A DNA stretch of 64,000 nucleotides from Diadophis punctatus similis (Eukaryota; Chordata; Lepidosauria; Squamata; Dipsadidae), in contig JALIGW010000013.1 in assembly GCA_023053685.1 (NCBI GenBank), positions 16,219,501-16,283,500 of the forward strand. Direction: 5' to 3'. Every line of letters begins with the position of its first letter. The first letter of the stretch is position 1. Below are positions 54,842-63,474 of the stretch, piece by piece. The notes under the pieces are model-generated. The model was not told the DNA's origin. It ran no database searches and saw only the letters and a program-made list of their open reading frames with translations. Both the position numbers and the translations under genes were made by a program.

Positions 54842-57800
54842 GTGAGGAAGACAGAAAGAAAAAAAAAGAAAGATGGTAGGAAGGAAGGAAGACAGACAGA
54901 AAAAGAAAGGAGGGAAGGAAGGGAAGGGAGGGAAGAAGGAAAGAAAAAGGAAAGAAAGAGGGAGGGAGGAATAGCAATAGCAATAGCACTTAGACTTATA
55001 TACCGCTTCATAGTGCTTTACAGCCCTCTCTAAGCGGTTTACAGAGTTCAGCATATTGCCCCCAACAATCTGGGTCCTCATTTTACTGACCTCAGAAGGA
55101 TGGAAGGCTGAGTCAACCTTGAGCCTGGTGAAATTTGAACAGCTGAACTGCTGAACTAGCAGTCACTGAAGTAGTTGCAGTGCTGCTTTTAACCACTGCG
55201 CCACCTCGGAAGAAAGAAAGATGGTAGGAAGGAAGGAAGACAGAAAGAAAGATAAAGATGGTAGGAAGAAAGGAAGACAGACAGACAGACAGAAAGAAAG
55301 AAAAGATGGTAGGAAGGAAGGAAGACAGACAGAAAAAGAAAAGAAAGAAAGAAAAAGAAAGATGGTAGGAAGAAAGACAAAAAAAGAAAGAAGGGGAAGG
55401 TAGAGAAGAAAGAAAGAATGAAAGGCTGATGACCACAATTGAGCCTAACATTTTGGTTGCTAAGCAAGAGCGCTGTTAAGTGAGTTTCACCACACTTTAC
55501 AAGTTGGCTAGGCCCCACCTGGTCACCTGACCACTAAGCCACGCCCGCCTGAAGGGGTGGGGTGGGGGGCGGTGAGGATGAGTTTGTAGCACCAAGGGGT
55601 CAGTGAACTGAAAAAGTTTGGGAACCATTGGCATAGGCTATAGCATCCACCGAAAAAAATAAAGGGAAATTGAAATGGATGACAATCTTAGAATATGATA
55701 GTGTAAAATCCCAAACAGAAATAAAAATTGGTAGGTGTACACTAAAAATATTGCTATTTTTTTACTTTATTCTGAGTTCATCTTAGTAGTTTTCAGAAAT
55801 ACTTCTTAAATCTATAGCTCACAAATAAAATTTAGCCATCTTCTTGAATGGATGAAGCTTTTGTTTCTATACAAGAAAGCTAATGACTATTCACTATGCA
55901 TTACATCCCTGTAGCGATATTGATACCTGCCCTGCAGAAATAGAAGCAGAGGTTTACTTCAAGTCAAACAAAATCTCAAAGAAGAAAAGGATTCATTGGT
56001 TAATTACATAAAAGGCAGTCAAGAAGAAGCATTAATGCAACTTAAAATTGGAATTTACACATTGAAATATGTATGAAACAAAACTTGAATATTAAAATAA
56101 TGTAATAAAAACAAGAACAAAATACTGGCCAGGAAAAGCATTACATAGTCAATTTCTACAAAATGTTGAAGGGAAAGTGGATAAAGATAAAACCTGGTTA
56201 AAGCTGGAAAAAGAAACTGACTGCACAAGAGCAAGCTATTCAAATTAAGGCGAAAATTGAAAAATCGTCACATGATTCAAAATGCAGATTGCACAAAGAG
56301 GCAGAAGAAACAATAGTTCATATACTTGGCTTGGTCAAAAAGATTGCACAAACTTATTATAAACAAAATAATATAGTTGCCAAAATGAGTTACTGGAACA
56401 TCTGTAAAAATTATGTGCCAGTAAATAAAAAAATAGTAGAAACATAGAATTGAAAATTACATCAAAAAGGACTAATTTTTTTAATTGCAAAATTGACAAA
56501 CTCAAGTTATCCCCTTGCAGATTAACAGATTTATTTAAGCATGGAATAATATATTCACTTCTATTCCTCAAATATAATTTTTTAGGAAAGGTTTTACATC
56601 ACCCCTCCTCAAAATTTGCATCACAGTAATATATTGGACACTTGTCTTTTCAATTCTTTTATTCTGATGTATTTATCAAATTTTAAAATGCTCATCAATG
56701 ATTCTTACAGCTTCTGCCAATTTTTTTAAATATTGAAACTACTCGGCAATGTTGTTTTAATGCATTTTAACAAAGACAATAATTAAGAAGTCAGGTGTTA
56801 CTTTAAAAACCAACCAATGTGTTATAGTTGAGTCTTTGGGGCCAATGCATGCTATAAAACTCATGTTAGTCTTTAACATACAACCAGGTCCAATCAGATT
56901 GGTTGCTGCTACAATCGACTATGCAATATAGCTGCCAACCTAGAAACTAAACCAAATGAATTGTTGGAAGTTTAAAATAAGGGGCGCCTGCCACCTAGTG
57001 CTCATCTTTAGATTCTATTCCATTTCTTTTGCATGCACCCTTTTTTCCTAACTCACTTGCCTGATATAAATCTCAGACATTATAATTAATTAAAAGATAA
57101 TTCACGGCTAAGAAAAGGAAACACTTCTTTATCTAATAAATGAGAAGTTCTGCCATCCGATGTGGGTTAAGGGGCAGACAGAATAAATTCATGAAGGATC
57201 CAGCTATCAGTGGCTAGTAGTCCTGGTAGTTGTTTAGTACTTTCTGAATTACCGGTAACATATCTCAGCTAGTTCTCAAGAAGATTTTGACCCTTGTTGG
57301 ATTTGGTTTACCTCTCTATAACACAGAATGCCGGATTAGATAACCTTTTTACCTGTCATGCTCTTTTTAAATTCTTGTGTTTATTTATTTATAAATTAAA
57401 TTTATATAGTCACCAGTGGTGGGTTGCTGTCTTACTGGTGCCGGTGCGCTGCGTGAGCATCTCCAAGTTTTGGGGGGACGCTTGCTACGGGCGCGCACCC
57501 CCTCGCGCAATTTTGCTTCTGCGCATGTGAATTTTTGGGCGATTTTGCTTCTGCGCATGCATGGAAGCAAAATTGCGCCATAATCTCACAAGGGGACGTG
57601 CATGCGCAGAAGCAAAATCTCACAAAATCTCGCATGCGCGTGTCCCCTCACAAGATTTTGGCGCAATTTTGCTTTTGCGCATGCACAGAAGCAAAATCGC
57701 CCAAAAATTCACATAAAAACATGGCAACGCATGCGACGGACCAGCAGAGAGGGCTCCAGAGCGGTCGTGCGCAAATTGCGCAATCGCCCGCTCCCTACCG

Positions 57801-58560
57801 GAGCTCCGTACCGGACAGCTCCAGCAGGAACTCATCTCTGATAGTCATCCATCTCCTCCCAAAGGAGAGTCAGGATAGTGCGTAACAATAAATAAAACAT
57901 CCAAGATAAAACTGATAAAAATCTAAAAAGTCAGAGTAATAAATAACATAATAACCAAAACATTAGCCTTGGATGAAGGCAGAATAAAAATGGACCCATT
58001 AGCAATGGAACCCTCATGACGGAATCTTTGGCCCGCTGGTAACCCTAAGCATAATGAGGCCTTCAGGGTTTTTCAAAAATTTGGAAGGAGCACATGGATT
58101 CTATATTCTTCAAACTTGAACACTTTAACAACATACTTGTCATTTTTTAAATATAATTCTAAGGTATGTTTGAGAAGGCAATTCTAAACTCCTTCCTTTT
58201 TTCTTTTCCTTTTTTCTGCAAGCACAAGTGTCAGTTTAAGTAATCTTACGACTTCCCTACAAACACATCAGAAGTATTAGAATGAATTTATTAAAAACAA
58301 TGACCCAATCTCTTCTTAATATTATTCTGCACTTCTGTCACAATCATAGCTTTCACTCCAGGCAATTCTGCCACCACTGACTTTTGCTAAGGTGTGAAAT
58401 AATTCAAACATGATCTTTTCTTACGTAACTATGGAACAGGTTATCAGAATTGAAAGTACACACCCTTTGCCTCACTTGATACAGATTATGTGCCAGCATG
58501 TTCTGCATAGATTCCACATCTTTGGGGGAAAGTTTCTGTATTCTTTCTTTCCTGCGCCTC
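47566..58560 (-). CDS. SLC9A4: SLC9A4 (NHE4), sodium/proton exchanger 4, last four coding exons
   Basis: C-terminal cytoplasmic tail of an NHE paralogue, read from exons 58560-58464, 53126-52995, 52100-52007 and 47945-47566, with correct AG/GT sites and phases 1-0-0-1-stop. Diagnostic strings are [36 protein letters not shown] and [11 protein letters not shown]. The RKGHSLPWG and RYLS-P-GN strings are as I remember human NHE4, whereas NHE2 has different residues there. The gene lies directly upstream of SLC9A2 in the same orientation, the order known in mammals, which supports the call. NHE4 is a basolateral exchanger in stomach and kidney of mammals; the function here is inferred. The membrane domain is beyond position 64000. 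Confidence 0.92.
48645..49352 (+). pseudogene. L2-type LINE C-terminal reverse-transcriptase region and 3' UTR
   Basis: Frame [90 protein letters not shown], a TGA at the AKQC position, then [17 protein letters not shown]. 3' end GCCGCCCTGAGTCCTGAGGG plus (AAATA)n. In SLC9A4 intron 11. Confidence 0.93.
49905..50062 (+). mobile_element. CR1 LINE 3' end
   Basis: TGCCTCCAGAAGTTGTGGGT, AGATTGGACAACCATTTGTA, AGGAGGTTGGACTAGAAGAC, CCTTCCAACTCCATTTTT. About 160 bp, 5'-truncated. Confidence 0.92.
50079..50835. mobile_element. hAT non-autonomous element (CAGGGGTCGGCAACC family), 757 bp
   Basis: Ends CAGGGGTCGGCAACC and GGTTGCTGACCCCTG. Exact duplications CCTTAGCC at 50071-50078 and 50836-50843. GC-rich interior without transposase. 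In SLC9A4 intron 11. Confidence 0.95.
51577..51830 (+). mobile_element. tRNA-derived SINE, full length
   Basis: GAGCCGAGGTGGCGCAGTGG (A-box region), GCGGTTCAAATCTCACC (B box), body as in the other copies, (AAAT)n tail. Confidence 0.94.
52007..52100 (-). CDS. SLC9A4: SLC9A4 coding exon (homologous to exon 11)
   Basis: 94 nt, acceptor CTACAG, donor GTAAGG. Encodes [17 protein letters not shown] then an arginine pair and an acidic run VDDDDLT. Continues in frame into [10 protein letters not shown] of the last exon. Confidence 0.9.
52995..53126 (-). CDS. SLC9A4: SLC9A4 coding exon (homologous to exon 10)
   Basis: Exactly 44 codons, phase 0 on both sides, acceptor ATTTCAG and donor GTATCT. Encodes [19 protein letters not shown] then [12 protein letters not shown] and [11 protein letters not shown]. 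The basic run around [13 protein letters not shown] fits the family's phosphorylatable, lipid-contacting tail. Confidence 0.93.
53225..53289 (+). mobile_element. LINE 3' terminus preceding a pentanucleotide array
   Basis: ACACTGAGAGCTTTTGG, CTTTGTGTGTCTAATCACAC and TTGGCCAAATAAAGTG directly precede the TTCTA array. This terminus is common in snake repeats; the family name is uncertain. Confidence 0.6.
53290..53445 (+). repeat. (TTCTA)n-(TCCTA)n-(TTCTA)n array
   Basis: Three sharply bounded blocks: about 15 TTCTA, about 9 TCCTA, about 9 TTCTA. Sits 160 bp from the SLC9A4 exon at 53126. Confidence 0.97.
53767..54145 (+). repeat. two tandem long hairpins inside the 2-kb hAT element
   Basis: Arms of about 60 bp with a loop of about 7 bp (GCGAGAT) at 53767-53902, and a second copy with loop GTGAGAT at 54006-54145. 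The arms contain GCAGGGCAGCCCATTCTGAA and its complement. The spacer between the two hairpins is itself bounded by inverted ends (GATGCCCGTC and GACGGGCATC). Such subterminal hairpins are typical of non-autonomous hATs. Confidence 0.85.
54274..54286 (+). promoter_or_regulatory. X-box (RFX binding site) upstream of captured RSPH14-like ATG
   Basis: GTCGCC-T-AGCAAC fits the X-box consensus GTNRCC-N(0-3)-RGYAAC without mismatch. It ends 34 bp before the ATG at 54321. X-boxes bind RFX factors and mark promoters of ciliary and flagellar genes, which agrees with the RSPH14 call for the exon behind it. Confidence 0.65.
54321..54501 (+). pseudogene. RSPH14: captured RSPH14-like first coding exon with splice donor
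   Basis: ATG at 54321, 60 codons plus 1 nt, then donor GTGAGT at 54502. The protein starts [18 protein letters not shown] and continues [31 protein letters not shown]. This closely resembles the start of RSPH14 (RTDR1), an armadillo-repeat protein of the axonemal radial spoke, as I remember it (AYGHRALPKLKEELQ, TRQKALMALCDLMHDPE). Codons are GC-rich and uninterrupted. A fixed 8-bp target duplication and transposon ends surround it, so I read it as a transduplicated fragment, not the resident gene: no further RSPH14 exon follows, and a GA microsatellite begins 37 bp after the donor. It may be transcribed but cannot encode the full protein here. Confidence 0.72.
54538..54970 (+). repeat. (GAAA)n purine-rich microsatellite block
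   Basis: Over 400 bp of almost pure purine, mainly GAAA with GGGA and GGAA interruptions. It gives long Lys/Glu/Arg or Ser/Phe/Leu open frames in every purine phase that are not genes. Similar GA-rich DNA resumes at 55210-55425 beyond the nested SINE. Confidence 0.95.
54971..55209 (-). mobile_element. tRNA-derived SINE nested in the 2-kb hAT element
   Basis: Same family as the copies at 39900, 51577 and 60031. On the minus strand it runs from the tRNA-like head (CCGAGGTGGCGCAGTGGTTA) through the shared body (ACTCAGCCTTCCATCC, AAACCGCTTAGAGAGGGC) to a 3' (TATTGC)n tail at 54971-54990. Confidence 0.9.
55639..57405. other. SLC9A4 intron 9 stretch, no gene seen
   Basis: AT-rich, no recognisable exon; 55980-56420 may be a worn A-rich LINE fragment. 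The window 57849-58463 is likewise empty. Confidence 0.55.
57414..57840. mobile_element. hAT MITE (CAGTGGTGGGTTGC family), 427 bp
   Basis: Left end CAGTGGTGGGTTGC. The right end has worn to AACTCATCTCTG. Flanks ATAGTCAC and ATAGTCAT. Interior alternates TTTTGCTTCTGCGCATG and its complement, giving several hairpins rich in GCATGCGC. Confidence 0.88.
58464..58560 (-). CDS. SLC9A4: SLC9A4 coding exon (homologous to exon 9)
   Basis: 97 nt: one nucleotide plus 32 codons, acceptor TTTGCAG and donor GTGTGT. Encodes [18 protein letters not shown] then [14 protein letters not shown]. The acceptor phase equals that expected after SLC9A2 exon 8, consistent with shared gene structure. No earlier SLC9A4 exon was recognised between 58561 and 64000. 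Confidence 0.9.
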
Positions 58561-59370
58561 CTGCAAACAAATATGAAGACAAATATTATTTTACTTTGAC
58601 TAAGCTAAAAGTTCAATCATTATTTCACTAGAATAGTTTCGCCTACATTCTGTTATCAGTTATTGTACGTTGACTTTCCTAACAAAATATGTCAAGAACA
58701 AATTGCTTAATTTCTTTGCAAGGTGCATATGTATATTTGTGTATTATCACTATTAGCTACAGCAGTCTTCTTAGTAAAAAATAAAATAATTTATAGAAGT
58801 ATAAAGTATAAAGAAGAAATTCATTATATAAACCACATATAAATGCAAGTAACACCATTACCATCAGTGGCTATCTGCATGTAGCACACACACATAAACA
58901 TTCTTTGTTGAAGTGTGTACAGGTATGTCAACATATTAAAATCAGAATAAATGTTGAACTACTTTAAAATGCAATTAGTTTAATCAGTGAATCAAACTGA
59001 GGGATTAGAGTTATAAATAAAGGGAGGAAACCCCTAAACTCAATTTTTAAAAAATCTATATTGAAATTAACAGAATTTAAATTAAATAATCAGATATCCT
59101 GGATATTACAAACTAATACAAAGTATTTCATAGTTCTTCTAGAACCAAAATTCTCAACCAGTGCTACTAATATCACAAATGTAATTTAGAAGTAGTCTGG
59201 TTGGGAAATAAAGTAACTCACTGAAACTTTGAATTTTAAAAACCTACATAATTATAGAATGCCTCTAAACAGATATTTTTATTTTTCTCGTGCTAAGACC
59301 TAGTTCTCAAAGTAACTTGATTGGACTTAAGATATGCCAGGTTGACAACAAAGTTCTAAATAGTGTACAG

Positions 59371-59617
59371 CAGAGGTGGGTTCCTACCAGTTCTAACCGG
59401 TTCTTTAGAACCGTTAGTAAATTGGTGATGATGTCATGGAGCCGGTTCTGTTGGTGATGGCCTGTGGGCGCCGCCATCTTGGATTTTGCATCTGGGCATG
59501 CGCAGAAGCTAATTTTTGCTTCTGGGCATGCGCAGAAGCTAATTTTTGATTGCTGCAGGGGCCGCCCGGCGCAACCCTGAGCAAACCGGCAGCAAAGCAA
59601 TCTACAACCCACCCCTG
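59371..59617. mobile_element. hAT MITE (CAGAGGTGGGTTCC family), 247 bp
   Basis: Ends CAGAGGTGGGTTCC and AACCCACCCCTG. Flanks GTGTACAG and GTGCACAG. Very similar to the copy at 40233. Confidence 0.93.
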
Positions 59618-60030
59618 GTGCACAGGTTTATTTTTTCCTAGAAAAAAAAAGTCTACCGTTTTAGTCTTGTTATTCTCAAACCTATCATTTCATATGTTAA
59701 AGAAACTTTAAAAAAAAACCAGGACCAGCCTTGCTACTACTGTAAGTAGAGGTACAGAGTTATTGGGAAATGTAGAAAAGCAGCAAGATATTGGATAATA
59801 TCATGAATTAGCCTATGCTAATCTCTTTATTCCTGCTATCTCCACTGCTGAAGCTGAATAACTGTATCAGTCCAGAATGGTACACATGGAACAAAAATGA
59901 AGGCACCATGCTGTCCTTTGTTTTTTTGAAAACAACATTCTAGTTTAGGCCAATCTTCACAGTAAAATATTATTAACAATATTCCAGAGACAGGAGTTTC
60001 CTGGAAATATGAAAGTGTTTTGTTTCTTTA

Positions 60031-60258
60031 ATAGCAATAGCACTTAGACTTACACAGTGCTTTTACAGCCCTCTCTAAGCGGTTTACAGAATCAGCATAT
60101 TGCCCCCAACAATCTGGGTCCTCATTTTATCCACCTCGGAAGGATGGAAGGCTGAGTCAACCTTGAACCTGGTGAGGTCTGAACTGCCCAACTGCAGCTA
60201 GCAGTCAGCTGAAGTAGCCTGTAATACTGCACTCTAACCACTGCGCCACCTTGACTCG
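60031..60258 (-). mobile_element. tRNA-derived SINE
   Basis: Minus-strand copy: head CAAGGTGGCGCAGTGGTTAG at the right, body TTACAGCCCTCTCTAAGCGG (plus strand), TATTGCTATT tail at the left. Confidence 0.92.
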
Positions 60259-61535
60259 ATGGTACAGATAGAAATAAATGGAAATTTGGTGGTACAAAAA
60301 GATAGATTAAAGAACACTAAAAATTGGAGATTGACAAAAAGAAGTTGTCAGCATTAGGGAATCACAAAATAGGTTTGAATCAATGTAATTGTGAGGTCTC
60401 TGTCTGGAAACAGTTTCAAGGGAGCAGTGACTACAACTCTGCTATCATTATATGAAACTCATTTCTGAGTTGGCTAAAACATCAAGACAAAAGAAAAAGC
60501 TCATTCATGAGGTTAGCTATTAACCAAGGAACTTGATAACAATTCCTTAAGGGAGAAAAGCCATGGTTTCTGTCCACTCCTTTCCTTTTACAGATAGATT
60601 TATGTGCTATGCAACTTATAATACGGATCTGTTTCAAGTAAAACAAAGGAAACCAACCAACAAGCCAATATTTTTTTTAATTGAAAAATATTCCGTGTGC
60701 TTATATTCTACAGTTTTAAGTGTCAGATTTAATGAAAATCTTACAGTTAAATAAAACTGGTTACTTCAATGAAATTTTCTTTTAAAGTAGACTCTAATTT
60801 TTCTTGAGCAATCTATTACTTCATTTTAAAGATTTTTCATCCCATGTTTATTATTCTTTCTTTTTCTTAGTATGGTAATTTCAAATATACTACGATTTTT
60901 TTAAAAGGCATATTGAATATGTGTGTTTAAATAGGTATGTACATTGTGGCTATGTAATCCTCAGAATACAAAAGCAACTCATTATTAAGGATTGTTACAT
61001 GTTTTCAGATTTTATTGCACTATAATGCTTTAAAATGACTTTAATATATATTCATGGAAACATCTAGTCAATCAACATCATGCATTAGGTATTCCAATAA
61101 AATCTGCAAGCCAATAGTCTGCTGTGGGCTTGTGCAAACTAAATTGTGCATGACTGTGCCATGTGCAAGCCTATCCTATTTAAATATATCAGATTTTATG
61201 TAAATACAGGAATGTTTGCTTAGATCTCTGACGTCTCAGCACACACTGAAGAACTAGACGAAGTTTTGTTCATTCTAGCTCCTACTTAATCTAAATTAGG
61301 GCTATCAGACCTAGGCTTCAAAAACCCAGTTGACCTTCTGATGGCAGCAAAAAGCTAATGTTTTCTTATATCTCTTTGTTGCCATGTCTAACATCAAGTG
61401 TATTTTTGCAGCCTAAATCTCATAAACCTTTTACTTTTTTCTGTACAGTACTTATTTTAAAAATTATATAGTGCATCTTCTTTCCAAAAAGAAAAGGTCC
61501 TCATATCCATAAATTCATTAGAGTGAATCTAATGA
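60259..61535. other. SLC9A4 upstream intron, no gene seen
   Basis: AT-rich, no exon or clear repeat. I searched by eye for the minus-strand exon homologous to SLC9A2 exon 8 here and in 58561-59370 without success. Confidence 0.55.
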
Positions 61536-61546
61536 ATCTCCCTTCC

Positions 61547-61622
<76 letters not shown>

Positions 61623-61705
61623 TCACCTCTCTCTCTCTCTCTTCCTCTTCCTTCCTTCCTTCCCTCCCTCCCTCCCTCCCTCCCTCCCTCCCTCCCTCCC
61701 CCCCC

Positions 61706-61740
<35 letters not shown>

Positions 61741-61742
61741 CT
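61536..61742 (+). repeat. (TTTC)n-(TTCC)n-(CCCT)n-(TC)n-(CA)n compound array
   Basis: About 200 bp polypyrimidine strand with stepwise unit changes, ending in CA repeats. Produces Ser/Phe/Leu-rich false frames. Confidence 0.97.
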
Positions 61743-62249
61743 GGTCTGGGCACAAAGTATCTGTTGTTACAGAAGTTTTCATTTCTCTCTATAGTACACC
61801 TGATACTAATCAATACCCTATCTCTCAACTACGTAAAGCCTAAGGGAAGGGAAGAAGGGGACTAACCTTAAAAAAGTTTACTTAGCAGTAAGGCTACTCT
61901 CTTTCAGTGGGATTTACTCCTAATAGATACACATGATTGCAGGCAGACAGCTAGCTCCATTGTTTAATAGGCTCTAAGTAAAATTTCTACATTAACAAAA
62001 TTTATACCTAAACAACAGAATATAGGAGCAAAAAATCATAGCAATAGTCTGAGCTATGTTTTTCTTCTTTAAATGAAAGTACTACCCATTTTATCCAGAC
62101 ATTAACACTCATTAGTTTGAAATACTAGTATGGCTTTCACTGAACCTTGACAGTACTTGTTTTCCTTACAAACTAACTCAACTTTGTTTCCTTTAAATCT
62201 TGCTTTCGTTTCACACCACCTGCTTCGGACCAAGAGCTCCATTTTTAGG

Positions 62250-63072
62250 GAAAGAGAGTGGACTGGGGAGGGGGGGTTATGGAAATAAAAGCACCGCAAG
62301 AGAAAAGGGGAAAGGCACGCTCTAGATTCCGGACTCCGAGCCTTCCCTGAGCCAGGAAGCCCTCCTCGTTCTCTTTTTTCCCAATCCCTTCCCTTCTTAC
62401 TCCCAGTTCCTTGCTCCCCCCTTTCCCCCCCTCGCTTCATTTTGCTTGAAGCTCCTTTCAGGGTGGGAGGGAAAACCAAATAAAAATGGGAAGGAGGCAA
62501 GGACAGAAAATGGTGCATGGCTACAAAACAGGGCATTTTTCAGCTGCTTTCTGGGACTGAAAAGTTGAGGGGACCCAAGGAAGCAGTAACCACCCAGGAC
62601 TGAGATGACCCCTTTCCTCTCTCGCTGTGCCATGTGGGATGGCAATGAATGGAGAGGGTGGCGGCCTCCCGCCCACTTTCTTCTCTTGCTGTGTGGGCCA
62701 TGCGGGATGGCAATGAATGGAGAGGGGTGGCGGCCTGGGAAGCTTTGTAGCCGTGTGGCTGTAAAGCTTGCCGAGCTGCCTCCCCCCTCCCCGCCGCAGT
62801 TGCAAAGCCAGCGGCTTCGGAAGGTGCTGGTCGGTGGGGAGGGGGGGTAGGCTAGCATGAATGTTTCTTTACCTGTGTGTAGGCAGGACTCGGGAGGCAG
62901 TTCGATGCACATGGCAAAGGCGAGGCAGGGCGAGTGTCTCAGTGTGGGACCGGTTTGGGGGCAGTGGCCAGCCAAAGGTCACTACTGGTTTGGAGAACCA
63001 CACCAAATTTCTGCTAACGGTTCTATAGAACCAGACCGAACCTGCAGCAACCAACTTCTGATTCAGACCCAC
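62250..63072. repeat. GC-rich unclassified repeat, probably hAT-derived
   Basis: Contains a duplicated block (GGGATGGCAATGAATGGAGA at about 62636 and 62705) and ends in GGTTCTATAGAACCAGACCG and CTGCAGCAACCAACTTCTGA, similar to the GGTTCTATAGAACCGG interior and end of the local CAGTGGTGGGTT hATs. No clean inverted ends or target duplication found. Confidence 0.5.
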
Positions 63073-63474
63073 CTTTTTTTTACATGTGTTGCCACAAGAA
63101 TGCCTCATGAACGTGAGCATGCACCATAATGCTACAACATTGTTTTCATTCTATTGCCTCTCTCTGAAGATACCCACTGATGGTAATTGTGCGTTAACAT
63201 TTGGAGTATAACAGGCTCAAACTAACTAGTTTATGGAAGCTTGCAAGAGTTTAATATAAACATCAATGAAGGTATCACTTTGGTCTAAGGAAAAATCCTT
63301 AGCACAATGAAGTTATATACTCAAAACCTAATTTCATATAGTAATCTTGGAATATTAAATTATTAAATTATAAATTATATTATAAAATTATAAAATATAT
63401 TATAAAAATTATATTATAAAATTATAAAAAATATAGTAATCTTGAATTTTTTTTTAAAAAGTAATCTTTTCAAC

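Larger units (their letters stand above)
53637..55630 (+). mobile_element. 1,994-bp hAT-like DNA transposon carrying a captured gene 5' end (Pack-hAT-like)
   Basis: Left end CAGTGGTTCCCAAAG and right end CTTTGGGAACC-type complement (AAGTTTGGGAACCATTG) are inverted. Exact 8-bp duplications GCATAGGC lie at 53629-53636 and 55631-55638. No transposase is visible, so it is non-autonomous. Contents in order: GC-rich end, two large hairpins (53767-54145), a captured RSPH14-like promoter/exon/donor (about 54146-54540), a (GAAA)-rich tract (54538-54970), a nested minus-strand tRNA SINE (54971-55209), more GA-rich DNA, a fragment of the palindromic MITE family (55427-55495), and the right end. It lies in the SLC9A4 intron in antisense orientation. 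Confidence 0.85.

Noticed and set aside
54216..55081. Long Lys/Glu/Arg and Ser/Phe/Leu frames, one continuous with the RSPH14-like exon
   Set aside because: They come from the GAAA array; the exon ends at the GTGAGT donor before it.
53637..55630. RSPH14 as a resident gene in this place
   Set aside because: The fragment is enclosed by transposon ends and an exact 8-bp duplication, and no second exon is seen in the next 9 kb.
39899..60258. tRNA genes at the A/B-box sequences near 39905, 51580, 55200 and 60250
   Set aside because: They are heads of SINEs with the shared body and tail, not folding tRNAs.
62397..62975. 192-codon minus-strand frame
   Set aside because: It lies in a GC-rich repeat with a duplicated block and lacks any recognisable domain.
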